DNA of 64,000 nt from Bryobacteraceae bacterium (GTDB lineage Bacteria; Acidobacteriota; Terriglobia; Bryobacterales; Bryobacteraceae): contig JAWKHH010000004.1 in NCBI GenBank assembly GCA_041394945.1, positions 682,001 through 746,000 on the forward strand. Direction: 5' to 3'. Below, in pieces: positions 1 to 7,272 of the stretch. Under the pieces are notes generated by a model. It worked only from the letters and a program-made list of their open reading frames with translations. It made no database searches and was not told the DNA's origin. The first letter of the stretch is position 1. The number at the start of each line of letters is the position of its first letter. The translations under genes were made by a program, and so were the position numbers.

Positions 1-1
1 T

Positions 2-610
2 GAGAAATACAAGCACGACCTCGGCGCGCGACGCGGAGCCAACGTCATGGTCTCGCGCGACAAAGGCAAGTCCTGGACCTACCGAGGCCAGGCCATCGTC
101 CCCGAACGCGTCTTCGACGAACACATGATCGTCGAGCGCCGTGACAAGAGCCTGTGGATGCTCGTGCGCGCCGCTTACGGCATCGGCGAAAGCGACTCCA
201 CCGACGGTGGCGCCACCTGGAGCCCCGGACGCAAGTCCGGGATCCCACACGTCAATTCGCGCTTCTTCGTCCGCCGTCTCCGATCCGGCAAGCTGCTGCT
301 TGTCACCCACAGCCCGCCGGACCACAAGACGCGCTCCCACCTGATCGCCCATCTTTCCGCCGACGACGGCAAGACATGGACCGGAGGACTCATGATCGAC
401 GAGCGCGTCGGCGTCTCCTACCCCGACGGCGTTCAGGCCCCGGACGGCGCCATCTACGTCATCTACGACTACCAGCGCCGCCGCGACCGCCAGATCGTGA
501 TGGCGACCTTCACCGAAGACGACGTCGCCACCGGGCGCTGGGAGTCGAAACAGGCTCGGCGGCGCGTGGTGATCAATCAGGCGACCGGCGCCGCCAGAGG
601 CGTGCGCTAG
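2..610 (+). CDS. Sialidase-like BNR/Asp-box beta-propeller, 3' part only
   Basis: The gene begins before the window: the frame is open from base 2 and ends at TAG 608-610, leaving 202 visible residues. Three Asp boxes are seen, SRDKGKSW (visible residues 18-25), STDGGATW (66-73) and SADDGKTW (119-126), the hallmark of six-bladed BNR propellers such as exo-alpha-sialidases. From the family, this is likely a secreted or periplasmic glycan-acting enzyme, but Asp boxes also occur in non-catalytic propellers and the N-terminal catalytic arginines are outside the window. A glutamate and arginine-rich region around visible residues 35-60 is compatible with the active-site blade. The 3' end overlaps the convergent NHL gene by 4 bases. 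The family call is firm; the substrate is unknown. Confidence 0.82.
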   Translation, partial: EKYKHDLGARRGANVMVSRDKGKSWTYRGQAIVPERVFDEHMIVERRDKSLWMLVRAAYGIGESDSTDGGATWSPGRKSGIPHVNSRFFVRRLRSGKLLLVTHSPPDHKTRSHLIAHLSADDGKTWTGGLMIDERVGVSYPDGVQAPDGAIYVIYDYQRRRDRQIVMATFTEDDVATGRWESKQARRRVVINQATGAARGVR

Positions 611-1572
611 CGCCGGTCGTCCCGGCGGAAGAACAGGACCTTGTCCGGTCGTACGCCCGTGATCGGTTCGCCGCGCGCATTGGCGTCCACCGAATGGTGC
701 CCGTTCGACTCCACCACGCCCAGCAGAGCGCCGGTTCGCGGATCGAGCTTCATCAGCCACCCCGGGGCGCCGTTGGGCAGGTTGCGCGGTTGCGTGCCGA
801 TCCAGATGGCGCCGCCGCGCGCTGTGATGCAGAACGTCTTGCCGAACCCGTTCCACTCACTGAGATATTTACCTTCGAGCGTGAAGCGCTGTATCCGGCC
901 ATTCTCGCGGTCGGCGACGTAGAGGATCCCTTGCGGATCGATGGTGAGCCCGTGCGGAAGGTGGAACTCACCAGGACCGGTACCGTGCTTCCCCCACTCG
1001 CGGATGCGCTTGCCCTTCGCCGTGTATTCGAGGATACGCGCGTTGGCGTAGCCGTCGGAGATGAACAGGCGGCCGTCGGGCGCGAATGCAATATCGGTGG
1101 TTCCCTTGAAAGCGCTCGGGTGATTGGCGGGCTGGCCGCCTACCTGGATCTCGAGCAGCGTATTCCCCTGGGGGCTGAACTTGTAGACGGCGGATGAGGC
1201 CGCGTCGACGGTCCAGACGTTGCCGTGCGGGTCCAGCCGGATCGAGTGTGGAATCGTGAACATTCCCCGCCCCCACGAGCGGAGAACCTCCCCCGCCGGG
1301 GAAACCGCGAGGATCGGGTCGGCTTTGTCGCCGCGTTGGAGCAGGTAGATGGCGCCGTTGGCAGCGAAGGCGGCCGACGAGGTGAAGTCGAGGGCGAAGC
1401 CGTCGGCGGGGGGCCGCACCGTGAGTTCAGTCCGCCGAAGTGGGAGCTTCTCAGCGGCAGCGGCGCGGGAGCGAAGGCGTCCGGCTTCTTCTTCGGTGGC
1501 TGGCGGCGGTTGAGCCAGCGCCACCTGGAGCGCGAAAACAGGAAGGCCGCGGCACAGGCGACGGGCAAGCAT
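607..1572 (-). CDS. NHL-repeat six-bladed beta-propeller protein
   Basis: The protein has 321 residues when started at ATG 1572. An in-frame GTG lies at 1581, but a TATAGT hexamer at 1580-1585 overlaps it and sits 7 bases before the ATG, which favours the ATG and a leaderless message. The N-terminus (LPVFALQVALAQ) is a plausible signal peptide. Repeats of the type HGLTIDPQGILYVADRENGR, HSIRLDPHGNVWTVDAASS and DIAFAPDGRLFISDGYANAR are NHL blades, as in peptidyl-hydroxyglycine lyase-like and sensor propellers. Function cannot be fixed from the fold; secreted acidobacterial members usually stand alone, as here. It converges on the sialidase-like gene. Confidence 0.8.
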   Translation of the reverse strand: MLARRLCRGLPVFALQVALAQPPPATEEEAGRLRSRAAAAEKLPLRRTELTVRPPADGFALDFTSSAAFAANGAIYLLQRGDKADPILAVSPAGEVLRSWGRGMFTIPHSIRLDPHGNVWTVDAASSAVYKFSPQGNTLLEIQVGGQPANHPSAFKGTTDIAFAPDGRLFISDGYANARILEYTAKGKRIREWGKHGTGPGEFHLPHGLTIDPQGILYVADRENGRIQRFTLEGKYLSEWNGFGKTFCITARGGAIWIGTQPRNLPNGAPGWLMKLDPRTGALLGVVESNGHHSVDANARGEPITGVRPDKVLFFRRDDRR

Positions 1573-1585
1573 GCCCGCCACTATA
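1573..1585 (-). promoter_or_regulatory. Minus 10 hexamer next to NHL gene start
   Basis: On the minus strand TATAGT (1585 to 1580) is followed by seven bases and then ATG at 1572. No Shine-Dalgarno sequence is present. Transcription would begin at or within a base or two of the start codon. It is part of a pattern repeated elsewhere in the window. Confidence 0.45.
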
Positions 1586-1614
1586 CCGCGGCCTCCGGGT
1601 GTTGGGGCGCGCTG

Positions 1615-2574
1615 CTATTCCGCGAACGCGCAGCTCGAAGTGATGCCGGCGCCTTCGAGCGCCACGGCCATCTTCTCGAGCGCGGACTTGTGGATCTGCG
1701 ATACGCGGCTTTCATTGATGCCGAGGATGCCGCCGATTTCCTTCATCGTCATCTCGTTCTTGTAGTAGAGAACGACGACCTTCTGGTAGCGCTCCGGGAG
1801 AGTGTGCATCGCTTCGCTGAGCATGAACCGCATCTGCTCGCGGGCGCACATGATATCGGGCTGGAATTCGGGGCTCGACGGAAAATCCGGCGGGGGCAGA
1901 TCCTCGCCTTCGTGGCCGCGGGAAGAGGCCGAGATCAGGCCGACGTTGCGGAGATCGACCATCATCTGACGCCAGCGCGATTCTTCGACGCCCAGCTTCT
2001 GCGCCACTTCAGCGTCGGTTGGAGCGCGCTGCAGTTCCGCGGTGAGGTCGCGCGTGGCCGCTTCCACCTGCTTGTGACGCCGGCGAAGGTCGCGCGACGC
2101 CCAATCGAGTTGGCGGAGGCTGTCGAGGATGGCGCCCTTGATGCGGTGCTTGGCGTAGCTCGAGAAGGCGACTTGCTTTTCGGGGTCGTACTTGTTGACG
2201 GCGTCGAACAGGCCGAGGATTCCGGCGTGGACCAGGTCGTCGAGATCGACGTGAACGGGGAGGTTCTCATGCACGCGGACGGCGATGGCTTTCACCAGCG
2301 GAAGGTGCTCGAGGATCACCTTGTCGCGAAGCGCCGCGCTCGGGGGCGTAATCGGCTCGGCCTCGAAAGCGACGCAGGGCTCGCTTTCGAAGTCGTTGGC
2401 GAGGTCGGCCACGCATTCGGGCCCGGCTGCGGAAATCTCAATCACTTTCGGGTGATTCGCGTGACGATGGACGGGGCGCTTCGGGTCGATTTCACCTTTG
2501 GAAGCAACGGCTTTGGTGGCAGCGGCGACAGAAATTCTGACGGCCGCGGCGCTAGACACACGCTTAGCGGGCAT
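1615..2574 (-). CDS. RNA polymerase sigma factor, FliA/WhiG (sigma-28/SigB-like) type
   Basis: A 319-residue group 3 sigma factor that directs RNA polymerase to a dedicated promoter class. Residues 1-80 are a low-complexity extension. Region 2 lies at about 85-160 (DLVHAGILGLFDAVNKYDP, then FSSYAKHRIKGAILDSLR, the FliA/WhiG signature). Region 3 is at about 165-215, an acidic/proline linker at 218-240, and region 4 at 250-305 with the HTH MKEIGGILGINESRVSQIH. A GAGGAG ribosome site lies about 12 bases before ATG 2574. The 80-residue N-terminal extension is longer than in E. coli FliA (239 residues). No flagellar genes are near, so it may control motility elsewhere or another regulon. A CAGTACTAG motif lies 219 bases upstream on the same strand. 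Confidence 0.9.
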   Translation of the reverse strand: MPAKRVSSAAAVRISVAAATKAVASKGEIDPKRPVHRHANHPKVIEISAAGPECVADLANDFESEPCVAFEAEPITPPSAALRDKVILEHLPLVKAIAVRVHENLPVHVDLDDLVHAGILGLFDAVNKYDPEKQVAFSSYAKHRIKGAILDSLRQLDWASRDLRRRHKQVEAATRDLTAELQRAPTDAEVAQKLGVEESRWRQMMVDLRNVGLISASSRGHEGEDLPPPDFPSSPEFQPDIMCAREQMRFMLSEAMHTLPERYQKVVVLYYKNEMTMKEIGGILGINESRVSQIHKSALEKMAVALEGAGITSSCAFAE

Positions 2575-2986
2575 GAGATCAACTTCTCCTCTTCAAGTTG
2601 TGTTCGACGATCGGCGCGAGATTTGCCAATGCCGCTCTCTCTTTCGGCAAGGGCCGCGCCCCGAATGCCGGGTCCGCCCGGCGAACGATACTAGTGCAAG
2701 CCGGGCGCCATCGGTAAATGGCCCTACGACTTCGGCTGCGTCAGCGGTAAGTCGTCAACTAACCGCTACAGCGCCGTACAGTTAGCCGCCCTCTAGTACT
2801 GGTAAGCATTTCGGGCTGGTCCGACCAACTGTCGTGTTCCACAATGGTTCGGTGTCAGAATGGATTCCATATTGGAACATTGGCTTTCCGTTTCGGCTCC
2901 GTTCGTTTCCTCTGCTCCTGATTTGACCACGACGGGCGAACAATGTACCTTCGCCATTCACCTTAAGTGCCCTAGGGCAAATTGCC
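2575..2986. other. Intergenic stretch of 412 bp between sigma factor and lpx operon
   Basis: No convincing gene. It holds the leader of the sigma gene (GAGGAG near 2585-2591), a CAGTACTAG motif on the minus strand at 2793-2801 that recurs upstream of the PEP-CTERM gene, and a short perfect palindrome TTCCATATTGGAA at 2865-2877. Short reading frames on both strands (for example 2782-3042 minus) have no coding character. The base composition is lower in GC than the flanking genes. Confidence 0.5.
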
Positions 2987-3199
2987 TCAGAGTTCTGGCG
3001 GGTGGTCTCGGTGGTTTTCCGATGCAGGATGCTCGCTCTCATCCATGCGGAAACGGACGAGGGCGATGTAGGACTTGAGCGCGAGGCCCGCCAGGAAGAC
3101 GAGCAGAACCAACTGGATATCGCCGTCGAGCGTCGCGACGCCGATCACCGCGAGCGCTCCGTAGGCGAGCATCGCCTGCCGGAAACGCACCGGACTCAC
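2987..3199 (-). CDS. Small membrane protein at the end of the lpx operon
   Basis: A 70-residue protein whose GTG start (3197-3199) overlaps the TGA of the TonB gene in a GTGA junction, which implies translational coupling. Residues 10-46 are hydrophobic and split by a short DGD turn, giving one long or two short membrane helices. The tail is charged (RFRMDESEHPASENHRDH). I do not recognise the family. The position as last gene of the operon and the coupling are the main support; it could be a small envelope accessory protein. Confidence 0.55.
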   Translation of the reverse strand: MSPVRFRQAMLAYGALAVIGVATLDGDIQLVLLVFLAGLALKSYIALVRFRMDESEHPASENHRDHPPEL

Positions 3200-4248
3200 T
3201 GCGCCCCCATGTTGTACATGAAGGTGAACTGAAGGCGAATCTGCTGCCCTTTGAACTGGTCCGGCAGCGGCGGAAAGGGATTCGAAGCGGAGATGCCGGC
3301 GACGGCCGCGCGGTCCAGTGCTTCGGTGCCGGACGGCCCGGAGATGACGAGCTTCGGAACCGAGCCATCCTTGGAGATCGCGAATTGAATCAGTACCTTA
3401 CCTCGCCGCCCGAGCCGGGCGCTCTCTGGAATCACAGCGAACCAGTTGCGGCGCACGGCGGACAGGATCCGGATCAGGTAAGGCTGAAAATCGACCCCCT
3501 GAGGGTCGCTGAGCAGTTCCAGCCGGGAGCCATTCCGGACTCTCGGTGGGGAATTGAGGGATTCACCTAATCCGCCCGTTCCTTCGCCGAGGTCGCCCAC
3601 CGCGAGTCCTCCGCCACCGCCGCGGGCCACCTGTCGAACCGCTTCCTCAACTGGCGACCTTTGCGGTACGGGAATGCGGCTTCTTCCTACCCCCGAATCG
3701 GTGGGCCGGCCCGTGTCGGCGCCGGGCTTCTCGAAGGCAAGCTTCGGTTTTTCCTGGGCTTCGATCTGTGGCGGCGCCACCGGCGACGGCACACCCACGC
3801 CGGGCAAGTTGCGGGCCTGGAGTTCGCCGATATCGCGGGGTCCGGCGTCGACTTTCGGGGCCTCGAACTCGGGCTTGGGCGCCGGAGTAGGGGCGGGGGT
3901 CGGCGGCGTCTCAAAGGCCTTCGGCGCGGCCGGACGGGTGGTACCGGGGACGCGCTGCGCCTGCTGGCGGGCTTCTGCCAGCAGTCCCTGCAGGTTGACC
4001 TCCATTGACGGCTTGGTGGTGTTCGGTGCGGTCTGCGTGAGCTTGGGTGGAATGACGAGCGTCACCGACTCCACCGGCCGGATCTCGGGCGCGTTGCGGA
4101 TCTCGGGGGGCATCAACGGGACGAACAGCAGGAACGCGACAATCAGGACATGGACGAGCAGGGACCCAACGGCGGCCCAGCCGCGGCGTGGGGTCTCGAG
4201 CGCATCGGCGCGGTCGAGCCAGAGGGAGAAGTCACGATCGCGGTCCAT
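3196..4248 (-). CDS. TonB-family energy transducer/periplasmic bridge protein
   Basis: Started at ATG 4248 the protein has 350 residues; a longer in-frame form reads back into the neighbouring gene and is not credible. Residues about 25-45 form the single N-terminal membrane anchor (SLLVHVLIVAFLLFVPL). Residues 75-230 are the proline-rich periplasmic spacer (PTPAPTPAPKPEF). The C-terminal 90 residues have the TonB fold (GKVLIQFAISKDGSVPKL, then AVAGISASNPFPPLP). In this family the protein couples inner-membrane proton force, through ExbB/ExbD, to outer-membrane transporters; neither partner is visible here. Its first 17 bases overlap the end of the Gfo/Idh gene. Its place in an lpx operon suggests an envelope role. 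Confidence 0.85.
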   Translation of the reverse strand: MDRDRDFSLWLDRADALETPRRGWAAVGSLLVHVLIVAFLLFVPLMPPEIRNAPEIRPVESVTLVIPPKLTQTAPNTTKPSMEVNLQGLLAEARQQAQRVPGTTRPAAPKAFETPPTPAPTPAPKPEFEAPKVDAGPRDIGELQARNLPGVGVPSPVAPPQIEAQEKPKLAFEKPGADTGRPTDSGVGRSRIPVPQRSPVEEAVRQVARGGGGGLAVGDLGEGTGGLGESLNSPPRVRNGSRLELLSDPQGVDFQPYLIRILSAVRRNWFAVIPESARLGRRGKVLIQFAISKDGSVPKLVISGPSGTEALDRAAVAGISASNPFPPLPDQFKGQQIRLQFTFMYNMGAQ

Positions 4249-5218
4249 CGTCCGCCACGTGCCGCGCCTCGAGGGTACGGTGGACGACGGCGCCGTGTTC
4301 CTCGATGCGAGCCAGTATCTCTTCGCAGACGGCGAGAGCGCGGGCAGCGCCATTGGCGGAGGCCGGCGCAAGGTCGCGAGCAGCGACGGCCCGGAGAAAC
4401 GCGTCCAGTTGCGCGGCGAGCGGCTCGCGTTTGTCCGGGCCGGTGGCCAACTGCCGGAACGCGATCTGCTGTTTGTCGTCGACCGTGATCACCACTCCGT
4501 CCTGCCGTCCATAGTCTATCGAAATATATTGATGCGGTTGGAAGAGCCGTAGTTTCCGGATCTTCTCCGTGGAAACGCGGCTGGCGGTGAGGTTGGCGAC
4601 GCAGCCGGAGGGGAAGGCGAGGCGGACGTTGGCGATGTCGACCTTTTGGGAAAGGATGCGGACGCCGGCGGCACGGACCTCGGATGGGGCTTCGCCGGTG
4701 AAGCCGAGGACGAGGTCGATGTCGTGAATCATGAGGTCGAGGACGACGTCGACGTCGAGCGAGCGCGGGGCGAAGGCGTTCATGCGGTGTATCTCGAAGA
4801 ACAGCGGTAGGTTCACCGTATCGGCCAGGGCGAGGATGGCGGGGTTGAAGCGCTCGAGGTGACCGGTGTGGAGGACGCGGGCGTTGGCGCGGGCGGCATC
4901 GATCATGGCGGCGGCTTCGGCGGTGGTGGCGGCGATGGGCTTCTCGACGAGGACATCAATCCCGGCGCCGACGAGACCGGTGGCAATTTCGGCGTGAGTG
5001 ACCGTCGGAGTCGCGACGATGGCGGCGTCGATGTGGCCGGGGAGATCCTGCCAGCGGGCGGCCGCGCCGCAGTTGTAACGGGCGGCGGCTTCCGCGGCGC
5101 GGGCGGGGTCAGTATCGACGGCGTGGGTGAGCTTGACGCCGGGGTTGGCGGCGGCGGTGCGGAGATGGTTCTTGCCGAAGCTGCCGCAGCCGATGACGGC
5201 GAGCCGGATGGGGTTCAT
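4232..5218 (-). CDS. Gfo/Idh/MocA-family NAD(P)-dependent sugar dehydrogenase in the lipid A operon
   Basis: A 328-residue protein started at ATG 5218, which overlaps the lpxI stop as ATGA. The N-terminus IRLAVIGCGSFGKNHLR is the Rossmann fingerprint; VLVEKPIAATTAEA contains the family EKP motif with the catalytic-region lysine; the C-terminal half carries HDIDLVLGFTGE. The family oxidises or reduces sugar carbons, often on nucleotide sugars. Established precedent: in Acidithiobacillus the Gfo/Idh enzyme GnnA, encoded between lpxA and lpxB, makes the 3-keto UDP-GlcNAc used for amide-linked lipid A. By position this gene could be a GnnA-like enzyme, but no GnnB aminotransferase is adjacent, so the substrate is inference only. 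Confidence 0.85.
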   Translation of the reverse strand: MNPIRLAVIGCGSFGKNHLRTAAANPGVKLTHAVDTDPARAAEAAARYNCGAAARWQDLPGHIDAAIVATPTVTHAEIATGLVGAGIDVLVEKPIAATTAEAAAMIDAARANARVLHTGHLERFNPAILALADTVNLPLFFEIHRMNAFAPRSLDVDVVLDLMIHDIDLVLGFTGEAPSEVRAAGVRILSQKVDIANVRLAFPSGCVANLTASRVSTEKIRKLRLFQPHQYISIDYGRQDGVVITVDDKQQIAFRQLATGPDKREPLAAQLDAFLRAVAARDLAPASANGAARALAVCEEILARIEEHGAVVHRTLEARHVADDGPRS

Positions 5219-6036
5219 TTGCCCTCCTCGAGCGCGTATCCGGCGATGGCGATTCCGGCCTGGGCGGCGGCGGAGAGCATTTCGTCCTTGTCGAGGAGGA
5301 GGGTGCGTCCGGCGTCGACGGCGAGGGCGGTGGTTCCGGTCTCGTTCATGGCGGCGATGGTGGCGGGTCCGGCCACGGGCACATCGAAGAGGAGATGGCC
5401 GCGGCGGCGGGAACCTTTCACGAGGGTGAGTCGGCGGCCGTTGACGAGGGAGGCGGCGCGGCGAAGCATGGCGTCGGTGCCTTCCATCGCTTCGACGGCG
5501 ACGCAGGCACGCTCGCAGATGGCGGCGGATTGACCGATGTCGAAGCCGGAAAGCGCGGCGGCAATTCGGCGGCCGTAGATGATGTCCTTCTGTTCGGCCG
5601 AGTCCGGCGAGCGGGGGGTGAGGGGGCCTTCGGCGGCGAGCAGGGGCTTGAGAAGGGTTGTCGAGTCCAGGACTTCGATGCCCTCTTCGGCGAGCACTCC
5701 GATGACGCCTCCGATGAGCGCGTCGGTGTTGCGTTCGGGGAGCGAGGTGAGCAGTTTGAACATGCGCCAATCGGGCTTGAGGTTCGAGAAGATGCTGACG
5801 TGCTTCACCTGGCCGCAGAAGATCAACTGGGAGATTGCCGCATCTTTGCAGATGGAGATGAGCTTGCCGAGTTCGGCAATGGAGATCCAGTAGGTGGCGC
5901 GGGCGAGCGGTTCGATGTCTTTGGTGGCCTCACCTTTGACGCCAATGGCGACGACCTCGTGCCCGAGGCGGGCGGCTTGTTCGAGGGCGAGGATGGGGAA
6001 GCGGCCGTTGCCACAGAGAACGGCGTAGCGGTTCAC
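5215..6036 (-). CDS. lpxI: UDP-2,3-diacylglucosamine pyrophosphatase LpxI
   Basis: A 273-residue protein, the usual LpxI length. It hydrolyses UDP-2,3-diacylglucosamine to lipid X and UMP, the step done by LpxH in enterobacteria. Recognisable blocks are YAVLCGNGRFPILALEQA at the N-terminus, KLISICKDAAISQLIFCGQV in the first third, and GQSAAICERACVAVEAMEGT near residue 180, which is highly characteristic of LpxI. GTG start at 6036, overlapping the lpxA stop as GTGA. It sits directly after lpxA, the common arrangement in bacteria that use LpxI. Confidence 0.93.
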   Translation of the reverse strand: MNRYAVLCGNGRFPILALEQAARLGHEVVAIGVKGEATKDIEPLARATYWISIAELGKLISICKDAAISQLIFCGQVKHVSIFSNLKPDWRMFKLLTSLPERNTDALIGGVIGVLAEEGIEVLDSTTLLKPLLAAEGPLTPRSPDSAEQKDIIYGRRIAAALSGFDIGQSAAICERACVAVEAMEGTDAMLRRAASLVNGRRLTLVKGSRRRGHLLFDVPVAGPATIAAMNETGTTALAVDAGRTLLLDKDEMLSAAAQAGIAIAGYALEEGK

Positions 6037-6836
6037 TTAATGAAGCCTCGGTCGGAGGACTCGATGAAGGCGAGCAGTTCTTCGATTTCAGGGGCTGCAG
6101 GGATCTCTTCGCGGATGCGGGCGACGGCTTGGGAGGTGTTGAGCTTCGAGTCCCGGAGGAGGCGGAGGGCCTTGTTGAGGCGGTCCGTGGCATCGGGGGC
6201 GAAGCCTCGGCGTTCGAGGCCGACGGCGTTGGCGCGGTAGAGCTTGGCCTCACGCTCTTCGGAGACGAGCGCGAAGGGAAGGACGTCGCGGGTGACGACA
6301 GCGTAGCCGCCGATCATGGCATGGGGGCCGATGCGGCAGAACTGATGGACGCCGGAGTAGGCGCCGATGCGAGCCCAGTCACCGACGGTGACGTGTCCGC
6401 CGAGGGTGGCGGCGTTGGCGAGGACGGTGTGGCTCCCGATGTGGCAATCGTGGGCGACATGGACGTTGGCCATGAGGAGGTTGTCGTCGCCGATGGAAGT
6501 GACGCCGCCTCCGGCGGCGGTGCCGCGATGGACGGTGACGTACTCGCGGATCTTGTTACGGCTTCCGATCCGCGTCTCGGTGCGCTCGCCTTGATATTTG
6601 AGGTCCTGGGAGGCGCAGCCGATGGAGCAGAAGGGATAGAAGATGTTCTCGTCGCCGATGGCGGTGGGGCCCTCGACCCAGACGTGGCCCATGAGGCGGG
6701 CGCCGGCTCCGATGGAGACCTCGGCGCCGATGACACAGTAGGGACCGACGTCGGCGGTGGGATGGACGGCCGCGGCGGGGTCGACGAGGGCTGTCGGGTG
6801 AATGGCCACGGGACGGGCGGCTACTTGAGCACGCAC
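6033..6836 (-). CDS. lpxA: UDP-N-acetylglucosamine acyltransferase LpxA
   Basis: A 267-residue hexapeptide-repeat (left-handed beta-helix) enzyme that puts the first hydroxyacyl chain on UDP-GlcNAc or its 3-amino analogue. The isoleucine-patch repeats run from residue 10 to about 190, and NVHVAHDC contains the catalytic histidine (about 129, equivalent to His125 of E. coli). VHQFCRIGPHAMIGG and a C-terminal helical domain follow as in true LpxA. The GTG at 6836 overlaps fabZ by 16 bases; an internal GTG at codon 10 (6809), just before AIHPTALVDP, would give the canonical LpxA N-terminus and is an alternative start. Confidence 0.94.
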   Translation of the reverse strand: MRAQVAARPVAIHPTALVDPAAAVHPTADVGPYCVIGAEVSIGAGARLMGHVWVEGPTAIGDENIFYPFCSIGCASQDLKYQGERTETRIGSRNKIREYVTVHRGTAAGGGVTSIGDDNLLMANVHVAHDCHIGSHTVLANAATLGGHVTVGDWARIGAYSGVHQFCRIGPHAMIGGYAVVTRDVLPFALVSEEREAKLYRANAVGLERRGFAPDATDRLNKALRLLRDSKLNTSQAVARIREEIPAAPEIEELLAFIESSDRGFIK

Positions 6837-7249
6837 ATGACAATGGCCTCGGCGCAGAGTTCGCCGTCGACGGTGGCGGTTCCCTTCATGCGGGCGCGGG
6901 TTGGGCGGCCGTGAAGGAGCTCGATTTCGATCTTGAGCTGATCGCCGGGGCGGACCGGCCGGCGGAAGCTGGCCTCTTCGATCTTGGCCATGAAGATGAC
7001 CTTGGACTTGCGATCCTCCATGGCGTGGAGGACGAGGACGCCGGCGGCCTGGGCCATGGCCTCGACGATGAGCACGCCGGGCATGACGGGGTTATCGGGG
7101 AAGTGGCCGTTGAAGAAGGGCTCGTTGTAGGTGACGTTCTTGATGGCTACGATCCGCTTCTCCTCCATCTCCGTGATCTTGTCTACCAGGAGCATGGGGT
7201 AGCGGTGGGGAAGGATGTCGCAGATCGCCTGGATGTCGAGAACTGGCAT
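6821..7249 (-). CDS. fabZ: 3-hydroxyacyl-ACP dehydratase FabZ
   Basis: A 142-residue hot-dog-fold enzyme that dehydrates 3-hydroxyacyl-ACP during fatty acid elongation. HRYPMLLVDKI is the family start, NGHFPDNPVMPGVLIVEAMA carries the catalytic histidine (in GHFP) and glutamate (in VEAMAQ). It is first in the leftward operon, so fatty acid elongation and lipid A acylation, which compete for hydroxyacyl-ACP, are co-expressed. An exact TATAAT lies 11 bases upstream of its ATG, giving a predicted leader of only a few bases. Confidence 0.95.
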   Translation of the reverse strand: MPVLDIQAICDILPHRYPMLLVDKITEMEEKRIVAIKNVTYNEPFFNGHFPDNPVMPGVLIVEAMAQAAGVLVLHAMEDRKSKVIFMAKIEEASFRRPVRPGDQLKIEIELLHGRPTRARMKGTATVDGELCAEAIVMCVLK

Positions 7250-7259
7250 GGAATCCCGC

Positions 7260-7266
7260 TATTATA
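7260..7266. promoter_or_regulatory. Overlapping divergent minus 10 elements, fabZ and M20 peptidase
   Basis: Only 23 bases separate the two start codons. On the minus strand TATAAT (7266 to 7261) precedes fabZ ATG 7249 by 11 bases. On the plus strand TATTAT (7260-7265) precedes ATG 7273 by 7 bases. The two hexamers overlap, so the two promoters probably exclude each other, and the minus 35 regions would fall inside the opposite coding sequences. No good TTGACA is seen at either. Confidence 0.45.
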
Positions 7267-7272
7267 ACAACC

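Noticed and set aside
154..1197. A 347-codon plus-strand frame over the sialidase and NHL genes
   Set aside because: Composition is Arg/Pro-rich with no domain; it is antisense or out of frame to two well supported genes.
2782..3042. An 86-codon minus-strand frame before the sigma gene
   Set aside because: Overlaps the small membrane protein gene, no start signal and no family.
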